Of a DNA stretch of 64,000 bases, positions 9,289 to 19,337 are shown piece after piece; within the stretch, counting starts at the first letter, position 1; every line of letters begins with the position of its first letter. The notes beneath the pieces are model-generated. The model had not been told where the DNA came from. It did not search any database and was given only the letters and a program-made list of their open reading frames with translations. Position numbers and translations under genes: made by a program. The DNA lies in NCBI GenBank assembly GCA_007988745.1, contig BJUT01000001.1:372001-436000 (forward strand). The letters are read 5' to 3'. The stretch comes from Pseudoalteromonas atlantica. Lineage in GTDB: Bacteria > Pseudomonadota > Gammaproteobacteria > Enterobacterales > Alteromonadaceae.

Positions 9289-10137
9289 ATGACGGGCATG
9301 ACAAACAATCAACAGCGTAAAAAACAACATTATCCAGCCGTTTGGATATCGGATGTGCATTTAGGGTATAAAGACTGTAGAGCCGACTATTTATTAGATT
9401 TTTTAAATTCAATTGAATGCGATACGCTTTATTTAGTGGGTGATATTGTTGATTTGTGGTCGATGAAACGCAGTTTTTATTGGCACCCATCTCATTACCA
9501 AGTGCTTAGTTGTATACAACAAAAAGCCCTTGATGGCACCCGTGTAATATACATACCTGGTAACCACGACGAGACCTTTCGCCACTACATAAATCAAACT
9601 TTATTTGGTGTAGAAGTCCACCAGCAGTTTATTCATACCACTAAAGCCAATAAGCGCTTTTTACTGATCCACGGTGATGACTTTGACTCGGCAACCCGCT
9701 ACAACAAGCTCATAAGTATTGCAGGCGATGCAGGTTACGACTTACTGCTGTTTTTAAATCGTTGGACTAACCGAGTTCGTAAAGTGTTTGGCGGTAACTA
9801 CTATTCACTTGCTGCATGGATAAAAGCACGCGTACATAAAGCCCGTGAAGCCATTGCCGCTTTTGAAGATGCCGCTATACATGAGGCAAAAAAACAAAAG
9901 GTCGATGGCATTATTTGTGGACACATCCATCACCCTAAAATTAAAGTAGTAGATGGCATAGTGTATTGTAATGATGGTGATTGGATTGAAAGCTGTACCG
10001 CATTAGTTGAGCAACCAAACGGTAAAATAGAGCTGTTGCATTGGTCTGATACGCAAAAAGTACTTGATACAGCCGATGTAACCAGCTTAGTTAAACCTAT
10101 TCAAACTGATACCAAACCAAGTAAGTCAGCAGCGTAA
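9289..10137 (+). CDS. UDP-2,3-diacylglucosamine diphosphatase-like metallophosphoesterase
   Basis: 282 aa, calcineurin-like metallophosphoesterase with all metal motifs: SDVHLG (about residue 21), GDIVDLW, GNHDE, HGDDFD and GHIHHP. The order and spacing match LpxH-type enzymes, which cleave UDP-2,3-diacylglucosamine in lipid A synthesis. It is longer than enterobacterial LpxH (about 240 aa), with a helical insert KARVHKAREAIAAFEDAA, as in the LpxH2/YbbF-like branch. The first ATG is 9289; the Met at 9298 is an alternative. It is convergent with the histidine kinase gene. Confidence 0.85.
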   Translation: MTGMTNNQQRKKQHYPAVWISDVHLGYKDCRADYLLDFLNSIECDTLYLVGDIVDLWSMKRSFYWHPSHYQVLSCIQQKALDGTRVIYIPGNHDETFRHYINQTLFGVEVHQQFIHTTKANKRFLLIHGDDFDSATRYNKLISIAGDAGYDLLLFLNRWTNRVRKVFGGNYYSLAAWIKARVHKAREAIAAFEDAAIHEAKKQKVDGIICGHIHHPKIKVVDGIVYCNDGDWIESCTALVEQPNGKIELLHWSDTQKVLDTADVTSLVKPIQTDTKPSKSAA

Positions 10138-10148
10138 CTGCTGACTTA
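10122..10148. terminator. Convergent hairpin overlapping the phosphoesterase stop
   Basis: TAAGTCAGCAG/CTGCTGACTTA perfect 11-bp stem around CGTAA, which contains the stop codon. It separates two convergent genes 17 bases apart; there is no long T run on either side. Confidence 0.55.
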
Positions 10149-10154
10149 GCTCAT

Positions 10155-13100
10155 TTAGTTTAACCAGGTTAGCAGCCTATTTTTAAGCGTTTTAGGCTTT
10201 ATTGGCTTGGTAATATAATCATTCATGCCGGCGGTAATGCAACGCTCTCTATCGCCTTCCATTGCACTTGCGGTCATGGCAATAATTGGAATGCTAATAT
10301 ACTCAACCCCAGCTTTAGCATTTCTTATCTCGCTGGTGGTATCGTAGCCATCTAGGTTAGGCATTTGGCAATCCATTAAAATTAAGTCAAACGGTTGCTC
10401 TTGATTAAATTTAAGGGCAGAGAGTGCTTCTATACCATCACTTGCACAGGTAATTTTTATCCCTGTGCGTTTTAAAATAGCCTTCGCTACCTCAATGTTA
10501 ATCATGTTGTCGTCAACCAATAATACATGATACTTAGACAACTCAGGCTCTGGCTCTATGTCGTTTGCTTGTTTAGGCGCGGTTAAAACAAACTCATTAT
10601 TAGCGCCAAAAATACTGCCTAGCTTATAGGTAAATTGATCTTGCGTGAGTGGTTTGTGCAAAATGTGGCTATGCTCAGGAAACACTTTTTTAGATTGCTT
10701 ATTAACCACCATGTCTCGCAATATAAGCACGTATTTTTTATCTGCCTTTTCGCAGTAACTTATTAGCGCATTAACTTGCGGGTGTTCGTCATCAATAATC
10801 AGTAAATCGGCATCAAATTCGCTGTGTTCACTAAAGTAGTCGAGCCTTGTAATATGGCTTGGCTGAATTTTACAGGTTTGAGTTAATAATCCGCATACAT
10901 TTTTAAATACGTTATCGCGCGCAATAAGCGCCGCTACACTGACTTCTTTAGAAAGCTCAATGCCAGTATTAAGTTTTTGCTGTTGCGCCACATGTAACTC
11001 TACCGTGGCAATAAAGGTGCTGCCTACGCCCTTTTCACTGCTAACGGTGATATTACCGCCCATTAATTGCGCCAATTTTTTACATATAGATAACCCTAAA
11101 CCGGTGCCACCAAAATGGCGCGTTGTGCTTGAATCTTCTTGGGTAAACACATCGAACAGTTTATCGATGTTTTCAGGGGCAATACCAATACCGGTGTCTT
11201 TAATTATAAAGCTCATTAAAATTTTACTGTCGGTAATGTATTTAGAGTTTAAGGTTAAACTTACTTCGCCTTTATGCGTGAACTTAAACGCATTATTTAT
11301 TAGATTAATTAAAATTTGCTTAAGGCGATGGCTATCACCAATAACCATTCTATCAACCACGTTTTGGGTATTTAAAAAGACCTCTAGCCCTTTACGTTGG
11401 CCCTGCAGCGCAATTGAATTAATCATATCGCTACAGACAGAGATAACATCAAACGAGTGATTATCAATATCTAGCTTGCCCGCTTCAATTTTAGAAAAAT
11501 CTAAAATATCGTTAATTAAATTCATTAACGAGTGCGCACTGCTATTAGCTAATTTTAAATAGTGTTGCTGTTGCTCAGTGAGGCTGTCTTCTTTAAGCAT
11601 TTCAAGCATGCCTAAAACACCGTTCATGGGTGTGCGTATTTCGTGGGAAATATTGGCTACAAAGTCACTTTTTGCTTGGCTTGCGGCAAGGGCTTGGTCA
11701 ATCGCTCGCTCAAGTTCAACAGTACGCTGAGATACCTTTAACTCTAAGGTGCTATTTAAACCCTGTAACTGTGATTGAGTTTGCTTTAACGAGCTGATAT
11801 TACGCAAAATAGCAGCAACCTGATAACGGTTGCTAAATACATCAAATACGCTGGTCAGCGTGATTGAATAGTATTCTTTATTGCCATCATCACCAGTATA
11901 AACTGCTTCAAATGGCATTTTAGAGCCATGCTCTATGGTTTCACTAATGCAGTTTTTATCTTCATCTGCAAGGGTAAATAAGTTACTAAAGCGGGTGTTG
12001 TCATTACCTAGCCTACTTGCAAAAACTTTTTTAGCCGTTTGATTACTGTGAATAATGGTTTCATCACTGTCTATGGTAAAAATAGCGTCGAGTGAATTTT
12101 CAATCACTTTATTATTTTGCTCTGTTAAAGAGTGTATAAGCAGCTTGCGATTAATATAACGCTGATATAAGAGCGTAATAATTATAAATATGGTAAAAAA
12201 TGTGGCGGTGATGGCAATAAAACTTTCGCGCCTTTTTGCAACGCGTTCCAACAAGGTTTCAGAATCAATAGAAACGGCCATCTCTAACGGCAGCATGGCA
12301 ATATCGCCTTCAAAACTTACCCGTTTATTTAAAAAGTACTGTTTTGGCGCATCACCTATTAACAAGGTTTCGTGAGAGTTCATGTTTTGGGTGGGGCTAA
12401 ATTCATCGCTCCAGGTTTTGGCTTGGTTAAATTCAAAGCCAAACCGTAAATCTGGGTTTGGGTGGTATAAAAATTCGCTTTCATTATTGAGCAAATAAAT
12501 ATTAATCCCAGGTGGAAGTTCAAACGTTAAACTTTCAAATAACTTATCTGCGGAGTAGTTTGTCACTAAAATTGCAAACACTTGCTTTAAATGATCAAAA
12601 ACAGGCTTAGCTACGCGGTATGTACTCACAAAGGGTTTTTGTATTTCACCGTTTTCGCGGTTGTAGTTAATAGGCGATATATACACGCTTTTTTCATCAA
12701 GCATGCTGGCTTTAAGTACGTAGTCTCGCCCGCCTTTTTTTTGCAGTTGTCCGCCCTCTAGCCTAATTATGTCACCTAAAAAGCGGTCTACACGTACTAT
12801 CTCTTGGCCATTTTCAGCAAGCATAATGTAACGTGCTTGCAAAATAGAATCGTCGGTTTGCATAAACCCGCTAAAAATATCAGCAAGGCGGTCTTGCCAT
12901 ACAGCAATTGGGGTTTGTAATAGAGGGTCAATTAATTGGTTGTCGGTCGCTCTAGATATACCTTGAATAGGTGGAGTGGCGTTTAAAAAGCGAATCGCGG
13001 TAATACTGTCGTTTAAATGATTTTTTAAAGACGCGGCTTTTGTTTCAAGCTCACGATTGAGTTCACTACGAGCATCGTTATATATCTCTGCGCGTACCTT

Positions 13101-13211
13101 TTTTTCAAACACATACACCGAAGGCAATGCAATAACTAAAAAAACAATAATGGCAACCAGTAATAATTTATTACCTTTTGCTGCTGTTATAAATACATTC
13201 CTTTCTAACAT
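10155..13211 (-). CDS. Hybrid sensor histidine kinase with periplasmic sensor, PAS and receiver domains
   Basis: 1018 aa. TM1 at about 15-34 and TM2 at about 331-350 enclose a periplasmic sensor of about 295 residues (double-Cache-like). A PAS domain (about 366-472) and a coiled coil follow. The HisKA box [20 protein letters not shown] has the phospho-acceptor His at 523; the ATPase has [10 protein letters not shown] and [19 protein letters not shown] degenerate receiver-like stretch (about 765-875) precedes a true receiver with [16 protein letters not shown] (Asp 947). There is no HPt, so a separate phosphotransfer protein is expected. The signal is unknown. It borders the six-copy array, but nothing in the sequence links them. 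Confidence 0.93.
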   Translation of the reverse strand: MLERNVFITAAKGNKLLLVAIIVFLVIALPSVYVFEKKVRAEIYNDARSELNRELETKAASLKNHLNDSITAIRFLNATPPIQGISRATDNQLIDPLLQTPIAVWQDRLADIFSGFMQTDDSILQARYIMLAENGQEIVRVDRFLGDIIRLEGGQLQKKGGRDYVLKASMLDEKSVYISPINYNRENGEIQKPFVSTYRVAKPVFDHLKQVFAILVTNYSADKLFESLTFELPPGINIYLLNNESEFLYHPNPDLRFGFEFNQAKTWSDEFSPTQNMNSHETLLIGDAPKQYFLNKRVSFEGDIAMLPLEMAVSIDSETLLERVAKRRESFIAITATFFTIFIIITLLYQRYINRKLLIHSLTEQNNKVIENSLDAIFTIDSDETIIHSNQTAKKVFASRLGNDNTRFSNLFTLADEDKNCISETIEHGSKMPFEAVYTGDDGNKEYYSITLTSVFDVFSNRYQVAAILRNISSLKQTQSQLQGLNSTLELKVSQRTVELERAIDQALAASQAKSDFVANISHEIRTPMNGVLGMLEMLKEDSLTEQQQHYLKLANSSAHSLMNLINDILDFSKIEAGKLDIDNHSFDVISVCSDMINSIALQGQRKGLEVFLNTQNVVDRMVIGDSHRLKQILINLINNAFKFTHKGEVSLTLNSKYITDSKILMSFIIKDTGIGIAPENIDKLFDVFTQEDSSTTRHFGGTGLGLSICKKLAQLMGGNITVSSEKGVGSTFIATVELHVAQQQKLNTGIELSKEVSVAALIARDNVFKNVCGLLTQTCKIQPSHITRLDYFSEHSEFDADLLIIDDEHPQVNALISYCEKADKKYVLILRDMVVNKQSKKVFPEHSHILHKPLTQDQFTYKLGSIFGANNEFVLTAPKQANDIEPEPELSKYHVLLVDDNMINIEVAKAILKRTGIKITCASDGIEALSALKFNQEQPFDLILMDCQMPNLDGYDTTSEIRNAKAGVEYISIPIIAMTASAMEGDRERCITAGMNDYITKPIKPKTLKNRLLTWLN

Positions 13212-13396
13212 TAACCTTCACCAACAGATTTTACTCGCTACAGTATAGAGTATTAAAAGCTAAAAAGGAGCCCAAAACTAACTACTTATCGTTATTAACT
13301 TTAATATTTTTAATAATTAAAGTACTAATGTATTAGACAAAACAAATAACCACCTCAAAGAGTTAACCCAAGATGAACAAGCGCTCAATCGAGGAG

Positions 13397-13597
13397 CTAC
13401 TTAGGAGTCTTCTGGTTATGCAAACCTTCTTTTACAACAAATATGGCTATAACCACACAAAAGGTAAACCCTCCTCCAATACAGATATAGTTGATTATTG
13501 GGCTGGATTCAGTATCTAAAGTCATCGAAAAAAGGCCATAGCTCAATATAAATAAAGCTATTAAAGATGAAATAATTATTACAGTGAAGTTTTTCAT
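13397..13597 (-). CDS. Small two-TM membrane protein
   Basis: 66 aa: TM1 VIIISSLIALFILSYGLFSM, a short acidic loop, TM2 YICIGGGFTFCVVIAIFVV and a basic tail. Its ATG overlaps the stop of the preceding 264-aa gene by four bases (ATGA), so it is translationally coupled to it. The TM2 region resembles the remnant at 21528-21690 (MCIGGLLSMYGLLAMFYEGL), showing that this small family occurs at least twice in the array. It is the last gene of unit A. Function unknown. Confidence 0.75.
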   Translation of the reverse strand: MKNFTVIIISSLIALFILSYGLFSMTLDTESSPIINYICIGGGFTFCVVIAIFVVKEGLHNQKTPK

Positions 13598-14388
13598 TCT
13601 ATTACCCCTGTTTCTTTAGCGATATTCTTTAAATTATTCAAAAATTGAATCGATTCATGTGTTATTTCTTTAATTATAAACTTAGACTCTATTTCAAGAT
13701 CGTCTTGATCTATGCCATCGTTACTAACTGTCTTTAAAAAAACAGCTTTTCCTTCATCATGCAATGTGATTTCCGTCGGTAATTGATCTGTGTCGTATTT
13801 AAATTTGCGCATAAAGTCTATTAAAGGCACGTCTAAAAAACCAACCAACGCTTTTCCAAAATAAGTATCTTCTTTTGCTCGTTTTAACAGCCAAGTATAT
13901 TCAGTAGATGATATAAATTGATTTGGGAATGCACTTATTTTAACTGTTTTTACTTTATCACCATCTAAATATCCTACAAATAAGTTATCTCCTTCCTTTT
14001 CATAAGCAATGTAATTATTAGGGTCATTTTTAGGATCTAAGCTCATTTCATAAATTTGCTCTTTGGTAAATCCTGGAGCGTATTGCAGCATTCCTTTTAA
14101 AGCATCCTCTGCGCGCTTATACGTAACTGAGTAATCAGTTCTGTAAGCAATGCTTTTTTGATGATCTAGAATATATTGGCCATCATCTTTAATAGTCATT
14201 TCTGTAAAGGTTTTATTTGGCAAAATATAATCTGTACGAAGGTATTTATCGGTGACCTTTATTTTAATATGTGCGAAATGATTTAACTCTTTAGTGACTT
14301 GATAATTAAGTGTTAGGCTATTTTGCGCATGTGCATAACCACAAAAAACCACAGTGATAAAAACTATTAACTTAACAATATTTTTCAA
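13594..14388 (-). CDS. Secreted protein of unknown function (264 aa)
   Basis: A signal peptide ends at AHA (about residue 22); the rest is soluble, beta-rich and charged, consistent with a periplasmic protein. It contains one QYILDHQKSIAYRTDYSVTYK segment that resembles lipoprotein-carrier-like beta folds, but no family was recognised. The start is TTG at 14388, preceded by AAGGA; the stretch AAGGATGAAATTTTGAAAA closely resembles the leader of the big secreted proteins in this region. It is coupled to the 66-aa membrane protein gene. It belongs to unit A. Confidence 0.75.
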   Translation of the reverse strand: MKNIVKLIVFITVVFCGYAHAQNSLTLNYQVTKELNHFAHIKIKVTDKYLRTDYILPNKTFTEMTIKDDGQYILDHQKSIAYRTDYSVTYKRAEDALKGMLQYAPGFTKEQIYEMSLDPKNDPNNYIAYEKEGDNLFVGYLDGDKVKTVKISAFPNQFISSTEYTWLLKRAKEDTYFGKALVGFLDVPLIDFMRKFKYDTDQLPTEITLHDEGKAVFLKTVSNDGIDQDDLEIESKFIIKEITHESIQFLNNLKNIAKETGVIE

Positions 14389-14477
14389 AATTTCATCCTT
14401 AAAACTTAGGAGCTAAAAAGCGATATAACACGCTATATTAAGCTGTTATTAGCGCCTATATTAAAGTATCTATTACA

Positions 14478-15638
14478 TTAAATATACATAACTTTTTCTA
14501 GGTTCATAACAAGTATAATGAGTATGAATAATAAAACGAATAATCCTACATGAAGCTCAAATGGGTAAACCATTTGACTTGTTCTGTCTAACGATACTGG
14601 GTATTTGTGTTTTAATAATGAAAACACAAGTGCTTCACTATCAACACTCCAGTGCGTCAGCGAAATGCTCTGCCCCTTTGTTGTATTAAATACCAATGAA
14701 ATTAAATATGACCTTTTAGTTTTCCTGGCAGAGCCTTCAACTGAGTCATAATTGTAATTCCACTTAGCCTCAATGCTAATAATATCCTGCTTAGTTAGTG
14801 TACGTGGTGTTTTATCAGTAAATAATAGGGCGGGTAAATAAAGCTCGTTATCATTTACTATAATGGAGCTTAGAGGCGCTGTTTTTATAAAATAGTATTT
14901 ATTACAAACAATAACCCTAGCAAAGTAATAACTTACATAAGTTATTACTAAAAATGCAAAAGATGATTTCCAATTTTGTGATGAATAAGCAATAAATAGC
15001 GTAAGCAAAGCAAAACACACGACGATAAAATGAACTAAGTTTTTCTTACTATCAGGGAGCGGTAGCGCGCACCTAAGTATGGGAATATTATTTTTAGCCT
15101 CCGCGTTACCCAAAATAGTATGTTGCGGAAATATTTTTGTAAATTTGTTTAGTGTTGCTGAGTTTGTTTTTTCAGCCTCGGCCTCTTCACGTTTAGCTGC
15201 ATAAACGCGCTCAACGGTTGAGAGTTTACTCACTACTAGCTGTGCTTGTTTGTCTTGCTTGAAACACCTAAACGTATAAGTGCTCAATTTGCCTTGTGCT
15301 GAGGTGCAATTAATATCTATGATATTTACAGCTTTATCTGCTCTAAACGATATTGTGTTTATACTGTTTGTATCAATGCTGTGGTTACTATACGCGAAGA
15401 TTTTTTTCTTAAAAAAATAAGCCCCCAACTTTATATCTATTTGATTATTGTGTTCATCAAATTTTAATCGGTGTTGAAACATCAAAAGCACAATAATTAA
15501 TAAAACGTCAAGCCCATCGCTTGTATCAAAAATAAAGCCTTGGCTTAAAACACCTAGCACAAGCCCTGCTACAGTTAGCCAAATGAATAGCCATTTAATC
15601 GTTTCTAATAGTGATTTTAATGTAATTGAATTAGCCAA
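14478..15638 (-). CDS. Membrane protein with two TM-hairpin/beta modules (PH-like)
   Basis: 386 aa. Two similar halves can be seen: a TM hairpin at about 13-55 followed by a beta-rich cytoplasmic domain (FDEHNNQIDIKLGAYFFKKK onward), and a second TM pair at about 203-245 followed by another beta domain (NDNELYLPALLFTDKTPRT; DIISIEAKWNYN), ending with a TM at about 362-383. The beta domains look like bacterial PH domains. The architecture matches the 344-aa protein at 35360-36394. The start is TTG at 15638 with GAGGG 5 bases upstream. Part of unit A; function unknown. Confidence 0.78.
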   Translation of the reverse strand: MANSITLKSLLETIKWLFIWLTVAGLVLGVLSQGFIFDTSDGLDVLLIIVLLMFQHRLKFDEHNNQIDIKLGAYFFKKKIFAYSNHSIDTNSINTISFRADKAVNIIDINCTSAQGKLSTYTFRCFKQDKQAQLVVSKLSTVERVYAAKREEAEAEKTNSATLNKFTKIFPQHTILGNAEAKNNIPILRCALPLPDSKKNLVHFIVVCFALLTLFIAYSSQNWKSSFAFLVITYVSYYFARVIVCNKYYFIKTAPLSSIIVNDNELYLPALLFTDKTPRTLTKQDIISIEAKWNYNYDSVEGSARKTKRSYLISLVFNTTKGQSISLTHWSVDSEALVFSLLKHKYPVSLDRTSQMVYPFELHVGLFVLLFILIILVMNLEKVMYI

Positions 15639-15718
15639 AATTCCCTCTTTGAATAAAAAAGTATGCTTAGTTACATACTCTCATAATATATAAATACTTA
15701 AGATGTTCGAAAAGCCAA

Positions 15719-16156
15719 TTAGCTAGACGCAATAATGATTATCCAACCGTCTTTTTTGGTAAGTTCTAATACACAGCCGTCAGACACGAATTTTTTTTCA
15801 CCATACTGGGCTCTTATGTCAACCTGTGCATAATTAGATTTCGATTCAGTTGATAATTTTTGAGATAAGACCTTGAATTCAGGGCTTGTTACATACTTTT
15901 GAAACTTTTCTGCCTTTTTATTCAAGTATGCGATAGCGCGCTTTTTTTCGTCTTCAGTATCTTTAAAATGCTTTGGTACAAAAGACATCAAAGTATCAAT
16001 GTCTTTATCAGCTTTTGCTTTTCTAAACTCTTCGCATTTTTTTATAAATAATGGATCTTGATTATCCTTTGCTGGCAAATTTACGTTAGATTCATCAGCA
16101 AAAGCTGCTGTGCTTAAAAATATGATGCTAGAAAGCGCTATTAATTGTGATTTCAT
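15719..16156 (-). CDS. Small two-cysteine periplasmic protein (NTF2-like?), unit A
   Basis: 145 aa with a signal peptide ending FADE (cleavage about residue 20). The mature part begins with a helix containing Cys (KKCEEFRKAKADKDIDTLMSF) and ends with strands containing a second Cys (DGCVLELTKKDGWIIII). Six other proteins or remnants in this region share the pattern helix-Cys, long helix, and a C-terminal strand pair with Cys and an aromatic residue; the layout resembles NTF2/DUF4878-like folds. Its ATG overlaps the stop of the broken lipoprotein gene upstream (ATGA). Function unknown. Confidence 0.82.
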   Translation of the reverse strand: MKSQLIALSSIIFLSTAAFADESNVNLPAKDNQDPLFIKKCEEFRKAKADKDIDTLMSFVPKHFKDTEDEKKRAIAYLNKKAEKFQKYVTSPEFKVLSQKLSTESKSNYAQVDIRAQYGEKKFVSDGCVLELTKKDGWIIIIASS

Positions 16157-16573
16157 TTCAAATCCTTTGTTAACGGAACAAATATGGAGGACGTTGTGTA
16201 AATATTAAGCTTTTCCTCATCTACACTGATTGCTGTGGCATCCATAGTAAAATTAAATCCACCATCAGCCTCTGTCCAAGTAAAACTACTAACGTCAGGT
16301 GCTTGAGCAAATAATTTTCGCTTATTATTAAAACAAGAAACTCCCTGTAACATTTTTTGTTGATCTTCTACATGCCAAAAGTCGTTACCTGGTTTAGAGA
16401 GGTATATATAACAACCACGCTCTAGACCTTCAACACTCACTTTATAATTCAACAGTCCAATATCGGGCTTTAGTTAGACAGAACCTTCAATAACATCATT
16501 AACTGAATATGAGTCTACACACCCTTGCAAAACTAATGAACAGAGCAATACACACATGGTTTTTTTTTAACAT
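16153..16573 (-). pseudogene. Broken lipoprotein gene (nonsense codon plus homopolymer shift)
   Basis: An open frame remains only over 16153-16452, starting with a TTG. Reading upstream in the same frame crosses a TAA at 16474-16476 and then recovers a clear lipoprotein signal, MCVLLCSLVLQGC, with the lipobox LQGC. The likely original ATG is at 16571-16573, preceded by AAGGGAA, but a run of nine A puts it out of frame by one base. Removing one A and ignoring the TAA gives one protein of about 138 aa that ends overlapping the next gene. So two lesions are visible. It is the second gene of unit A. No family recognised. Confidence 0.75.
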
Positions 16574-16592
16574 AACGTTCCCTTATTCACTC

Positions 16593-18644
16593 TTAATTAT
16601 TATTTTTACGTTCACTTTTTAGTTTTTTATAAAGATCATCGGCTACTGCTGTGGCTTTACCAATAATGCTATAAGAGTCATCTTTTAAAAATGCGTCAAT
16701 CGACTCTTGCCTTAAATTTTCTTCATACCAGTATTTAAACTCTTTGTATGATACTAAATCACTTATTTTATTTTTTAACTGTTGCACATTCTCAACTTTG
16801 TTTTGATATGCAAAAGCACGTAAAACAAAAGATTTAAGCGTACTATCAACACTTAGCTCTATTTGGCTATCATCGGCTATGTAGCTTTGGAATAATCGAA
16901 TGCCGTCTTTGTAATAAAGAGAAATATAATCAGTGGTTGAGCTTATTTGTACCTGTTTGTTATTAAAAGCATTAATGCCATAAAACTCGCCGTCTAAATT
17001 ATCTACATAAAAAGGCCCCTTAATATGTAAGTAATCAGGCATGACAACCTTTAGGGATATAACGTGTTCTTTTTTGATACTTGAATAGTTACTTTCACCA
17101 TATACATTTTGTAAGCTAAACCAGCCTGTACCAACATCACTAGGCACAATAAAACTAGCATTAGTATCATCTATATAATCCAACTGAATTGTTGGGCCAT
17201 CTGCAAAAACTAATGCAGTACCACTTTCTAAATTTGCACCAGTTATTAATACTTTATCGCCTTCGACTACATTTTTAGTCGGAATGCCTGTAATAACTGG
17301 TGTTTTTGGATGCAGTAATGTGGCATCAATACTGTTGGTTTTATAGCCATCTATAGCTAGAAAAAATGTAATGGGTTCTCCGCCCAACGCTACCTTTGGA
17401 TAATTAGGTATAACAAATTCAATTTTATTCTCTGATGTAATCGTCACTGGTAAATTAACGACCGGCTGTTTATCATCCCCTTTTAATATTACCAAATGTG
17501 CCGCATCACCTTTTAGGTTTTCTGCATTTAAATTAGCAGGGAAAAACGGCCTAACTTTGTTAATAAATACTGCTTCGTCACTATGAGAATATGTTGCAGA
17601 GCTAATGACTGGGGTATTTGATGGGTATAAGTTATTTATACCAATTAGTTTTTCTAGTGGCTGAGTGTCATTTTCATCAAACAAAAAGTCGCCATCGTCG
17701 TCAGTATCTAAAAAATTAGGGATGCCATCACCATCAAGATCATAACGGATAAATTCAACTAAGTTTAATTCATCTGAATCTAAAACTGCATTATTGTCAC
17801 TGTCTAAGTCTATAAAGGCTGGTTTTTTATCACCATCTAAATCGTAGGTTTGTTCTATAGCATCAGTAATGCCATCATCATCACTGTCTAAATCAAGCCA
17901 GTTTGGAGTAGCATCATTGTCGACATCATGACTAAAGATAAAGTTAGCTGTATAAATATGGTACTCATTTCCATCGGGTATTTTATCAGCATCTGTATGT
18001 TGCCCAAGGTGGTTCATTCCCAAAGCAAGCTCTTTGTTTGTGGGAACTGCGTCTTTATCTATATCAATAAATGCATGTACCGTATATGTAAAGCTATCTG
18101 CACCTAAGTTGTTTCTATCAGTAATACTTAAATTATATTCACCTGCTTGCTTAGGTGAAAAAGTAATAACCTGACCGACTTTACCAACGTGTTCAATGTT
18201 TGTTGGTATAGAAGAAATAACATCGCCATTATTATTAATAATCGTTAAAGACGGTGTAAAACGTGAATCATCTTTAAAAAGTATAAACGTCACTGATAAG
18301 TCTTCAAATAGCATTGAGTTGGGGATATTAAATTTAAAATCATCTATATCTACATTTTTAGCAATAACCCCCGCCGCTTTAAAAGGTATATTCCCAACAG
18401 GGTTTGCTTGGCCAACGTTATTATTAAACTCTTGTTCTTGAACAACCAAGATTGTGGTTTTAGCAGCATCAAACGGATAGTCATCTTGCTCATCTGGCAC
18501 ACCATCACCGTCTTCATCTTTGTTTTGCCAAGTTCCTATATTGGTTGGCTGAATGGTTTTTGCGCTTAATGGTGTTATAAACATTAGCGAGCTAGAAACG
18601 CTGCTAAAGCTCAATAATGAAAGGTAAAATAGAGGTATTTTCAA
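16593..18644 (-). CDS. Secreted Asp-rich repeat/PPC/IPT protein, copy A
   Basis: 683 aa. Signal peptide 1-28 (cut before KTIQ). Then GTWQNKDEDGDGVPDEQDD (about 38-56), a thrombospondin type 3-like calcium motif. A PPC-like beta domain (about 70-190) ends with GEYNLSITDRNN. A run of Asp-rich repeats follows (about 193-335: DVDNDATPNWLDLDSDDDG, YDLDGDGIPNFLDTDDDGD). One or two IPT/TIG-like domains (about 340-540; GVPTKN-like VITGIPTKNVVEGDKVLITG) precede a helical C-terminus. No anchor, LPXTG, GlyGly-CTERM or enzyme motif is visible. The TTG start is preceded by AGGA. It is the first gene of unit A; calcium binding is inferred from the Asp spacing. Confidence 0.9.
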   Translation of the reverse strand: MKIPLFYLSLLSFSSVSSSLMFITPLSAKTIQPTNIGTWQNKDEDGDGVPDEQDDYPFDAAKTTILVVQEQEFNNNVGQANPVGNIPFKAAGVIAKNVDIDDFKFNIPNSMLFEDLSVTFILFKDDSRFTPSLTIINNNGDVISSIPTNIEHVGKVGQVITFSPKQAGEYNLSITDRNNLGADSFTYTVHAFIDIDKDAVPTNKELALGMNHLGQHTDADKIPDGNEYHIYTANFIFSHDVDNDATPNWLDLDSDDDGITDAIEQTYDLDGDKKPAFIDLDSDNNAVLDSDELNLVEFIRYDLDGDGIPNFLDTDDDGDFLFDENDTQPLEKLIGINNLYPSNTPVISSATYSHSDEAVFINKVRPFFPANLNAENLKGDAAHLVILKGDDKQPVVNLPVTITSENKIEFVIPNYPKVALGGEPITFFLAIDGYKTNSIDATLLHPKTPVITGIPTKNVVEGDKVLITGANLESGTALVFADGPTIQLDYIDDTNASFIVPSDVGTGWFSLQNVYGESNYSSIKKEHVISLKVVMPDYLHIKGPFYVDNLDGEFYGINAFNNKQVQISSTTDYISLYYKDGIRLFQSYIADDSQIELSVDSTLKSFVLRAFAYQNKVENVQQLKNKISDLVSYKEFKYWYEENLRQESIDAFLKDDSYSIIGKATAVADDLYKKLKSERKNNN

Positions 18645-18656
18645 GAGTCCATCCTG
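18642..18656 (-). promoter_or_regulatory. Conserved TTG-start leader, copy A
   Basis: CAGGATGGACTCTTG on the minus strand: AGGA ribosome site, 7 bases, TTG start. An ATG inside it opens a 3-codon frame (Met-Asp-Ser) whose TGA overlaps the TTG. This copy has C where the others have A at the first base. Confidence 0.6.
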
Positions 18657-18817
18657 TTTAGTAATCCATAATTTAGCTTTAAAGTTATACTATTTAATGC
18701 TACTAAAATTTAGTTAGTATTTAAGCGCGGGCCTTCACTAAATTTTCAAAAATATACTAACGATACATATCACTGGTTTATTATGACAAAGTCAACTTTT
18801 AATTAATGCCTAGTTAG

Positions 18818-19258
18818 CTATATATCTAACACCCATTTTGTCGTGCCAGGCAACAGCTCAAACACACAGCTATCTAATACCCCTATATTCTGTCCACCTT
18901 TACCATCGTTATCCCAATCTATAAAAACTTGAGCTACGTCTTTTGGTACTTCAGTCGATAAATATTCATCACGTTTAATATAAGCCCCAGCTTGGCTTAA
19001 TCGAGCACGATGTCTAGAAGCCACTTTTTCCATTTTCTTAGCCATTTTAGGTTTAAGCGTACCTTTATATTTTTCCTCTACAAAGCTCCACATAACCTCT
19101 TTATTATCGTCGCGCATTGCATTTCGCCATAGCTGGCATTTTTCTATAAAAATATCAGCTTGGTTATTTTTAGCATTAAACTTAACATTGGGCTCAGCTG
19201 CTAACGCATGTGCGCAGCTGAATAAAAAGGGTAAAGATATGATCACTTTTTTAAACAT
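18818..19258 (-). CDS. Small two-cysteine periplasmic protein (NTF2-like?), unit B
   Basis: 146 aa. Signal peptide ending ALAAE (about residue 21), then NNQADIFIEKCQLWRNAMRDD with the first conserved Cys, a basic helical middle (KPKMAKKMEKVASRHRARL) and the C-terminal pair LDSCVFELLPGTTKWVLDI with the second Cys and a late Trp. It is clearly related to the 145-aa protein at 15719-16156 (shared EPNVKF/ESNVNL and NNQ/DNQ stretch after the signal peptide). It is the only gene after copy B, so unit B has just two genes. Function unknown. Confidence 0.82.
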   Translation of the reverse strand: MFKKVIISLPFLFSCAHALAAEPNVKFNAKNNQADIFIEKCQLWRNAMRDDNKEVMWSFVEEKYKGTLKPKMAKKMEKVASRHRARLSQAGAYIKRDEYLSTEVPKDVAQVFIDWDNDGKGGQNIGVLDSCVFELLPGTTKWVLDI

Positions 19259-19337
19259 TATTTAATCCATTATGTTTATATTAGGTTGATTAAATTTTGC
19301 TCACGCAATTAAATTATATCTATTATCGTAAGCTTTT

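Noticed and set aside
10960..11460. 166-codon plus-strand frame in the histidine kinase gene
   Set aside because: Antisense to the ATPase region, which is conserved on the minus strand.
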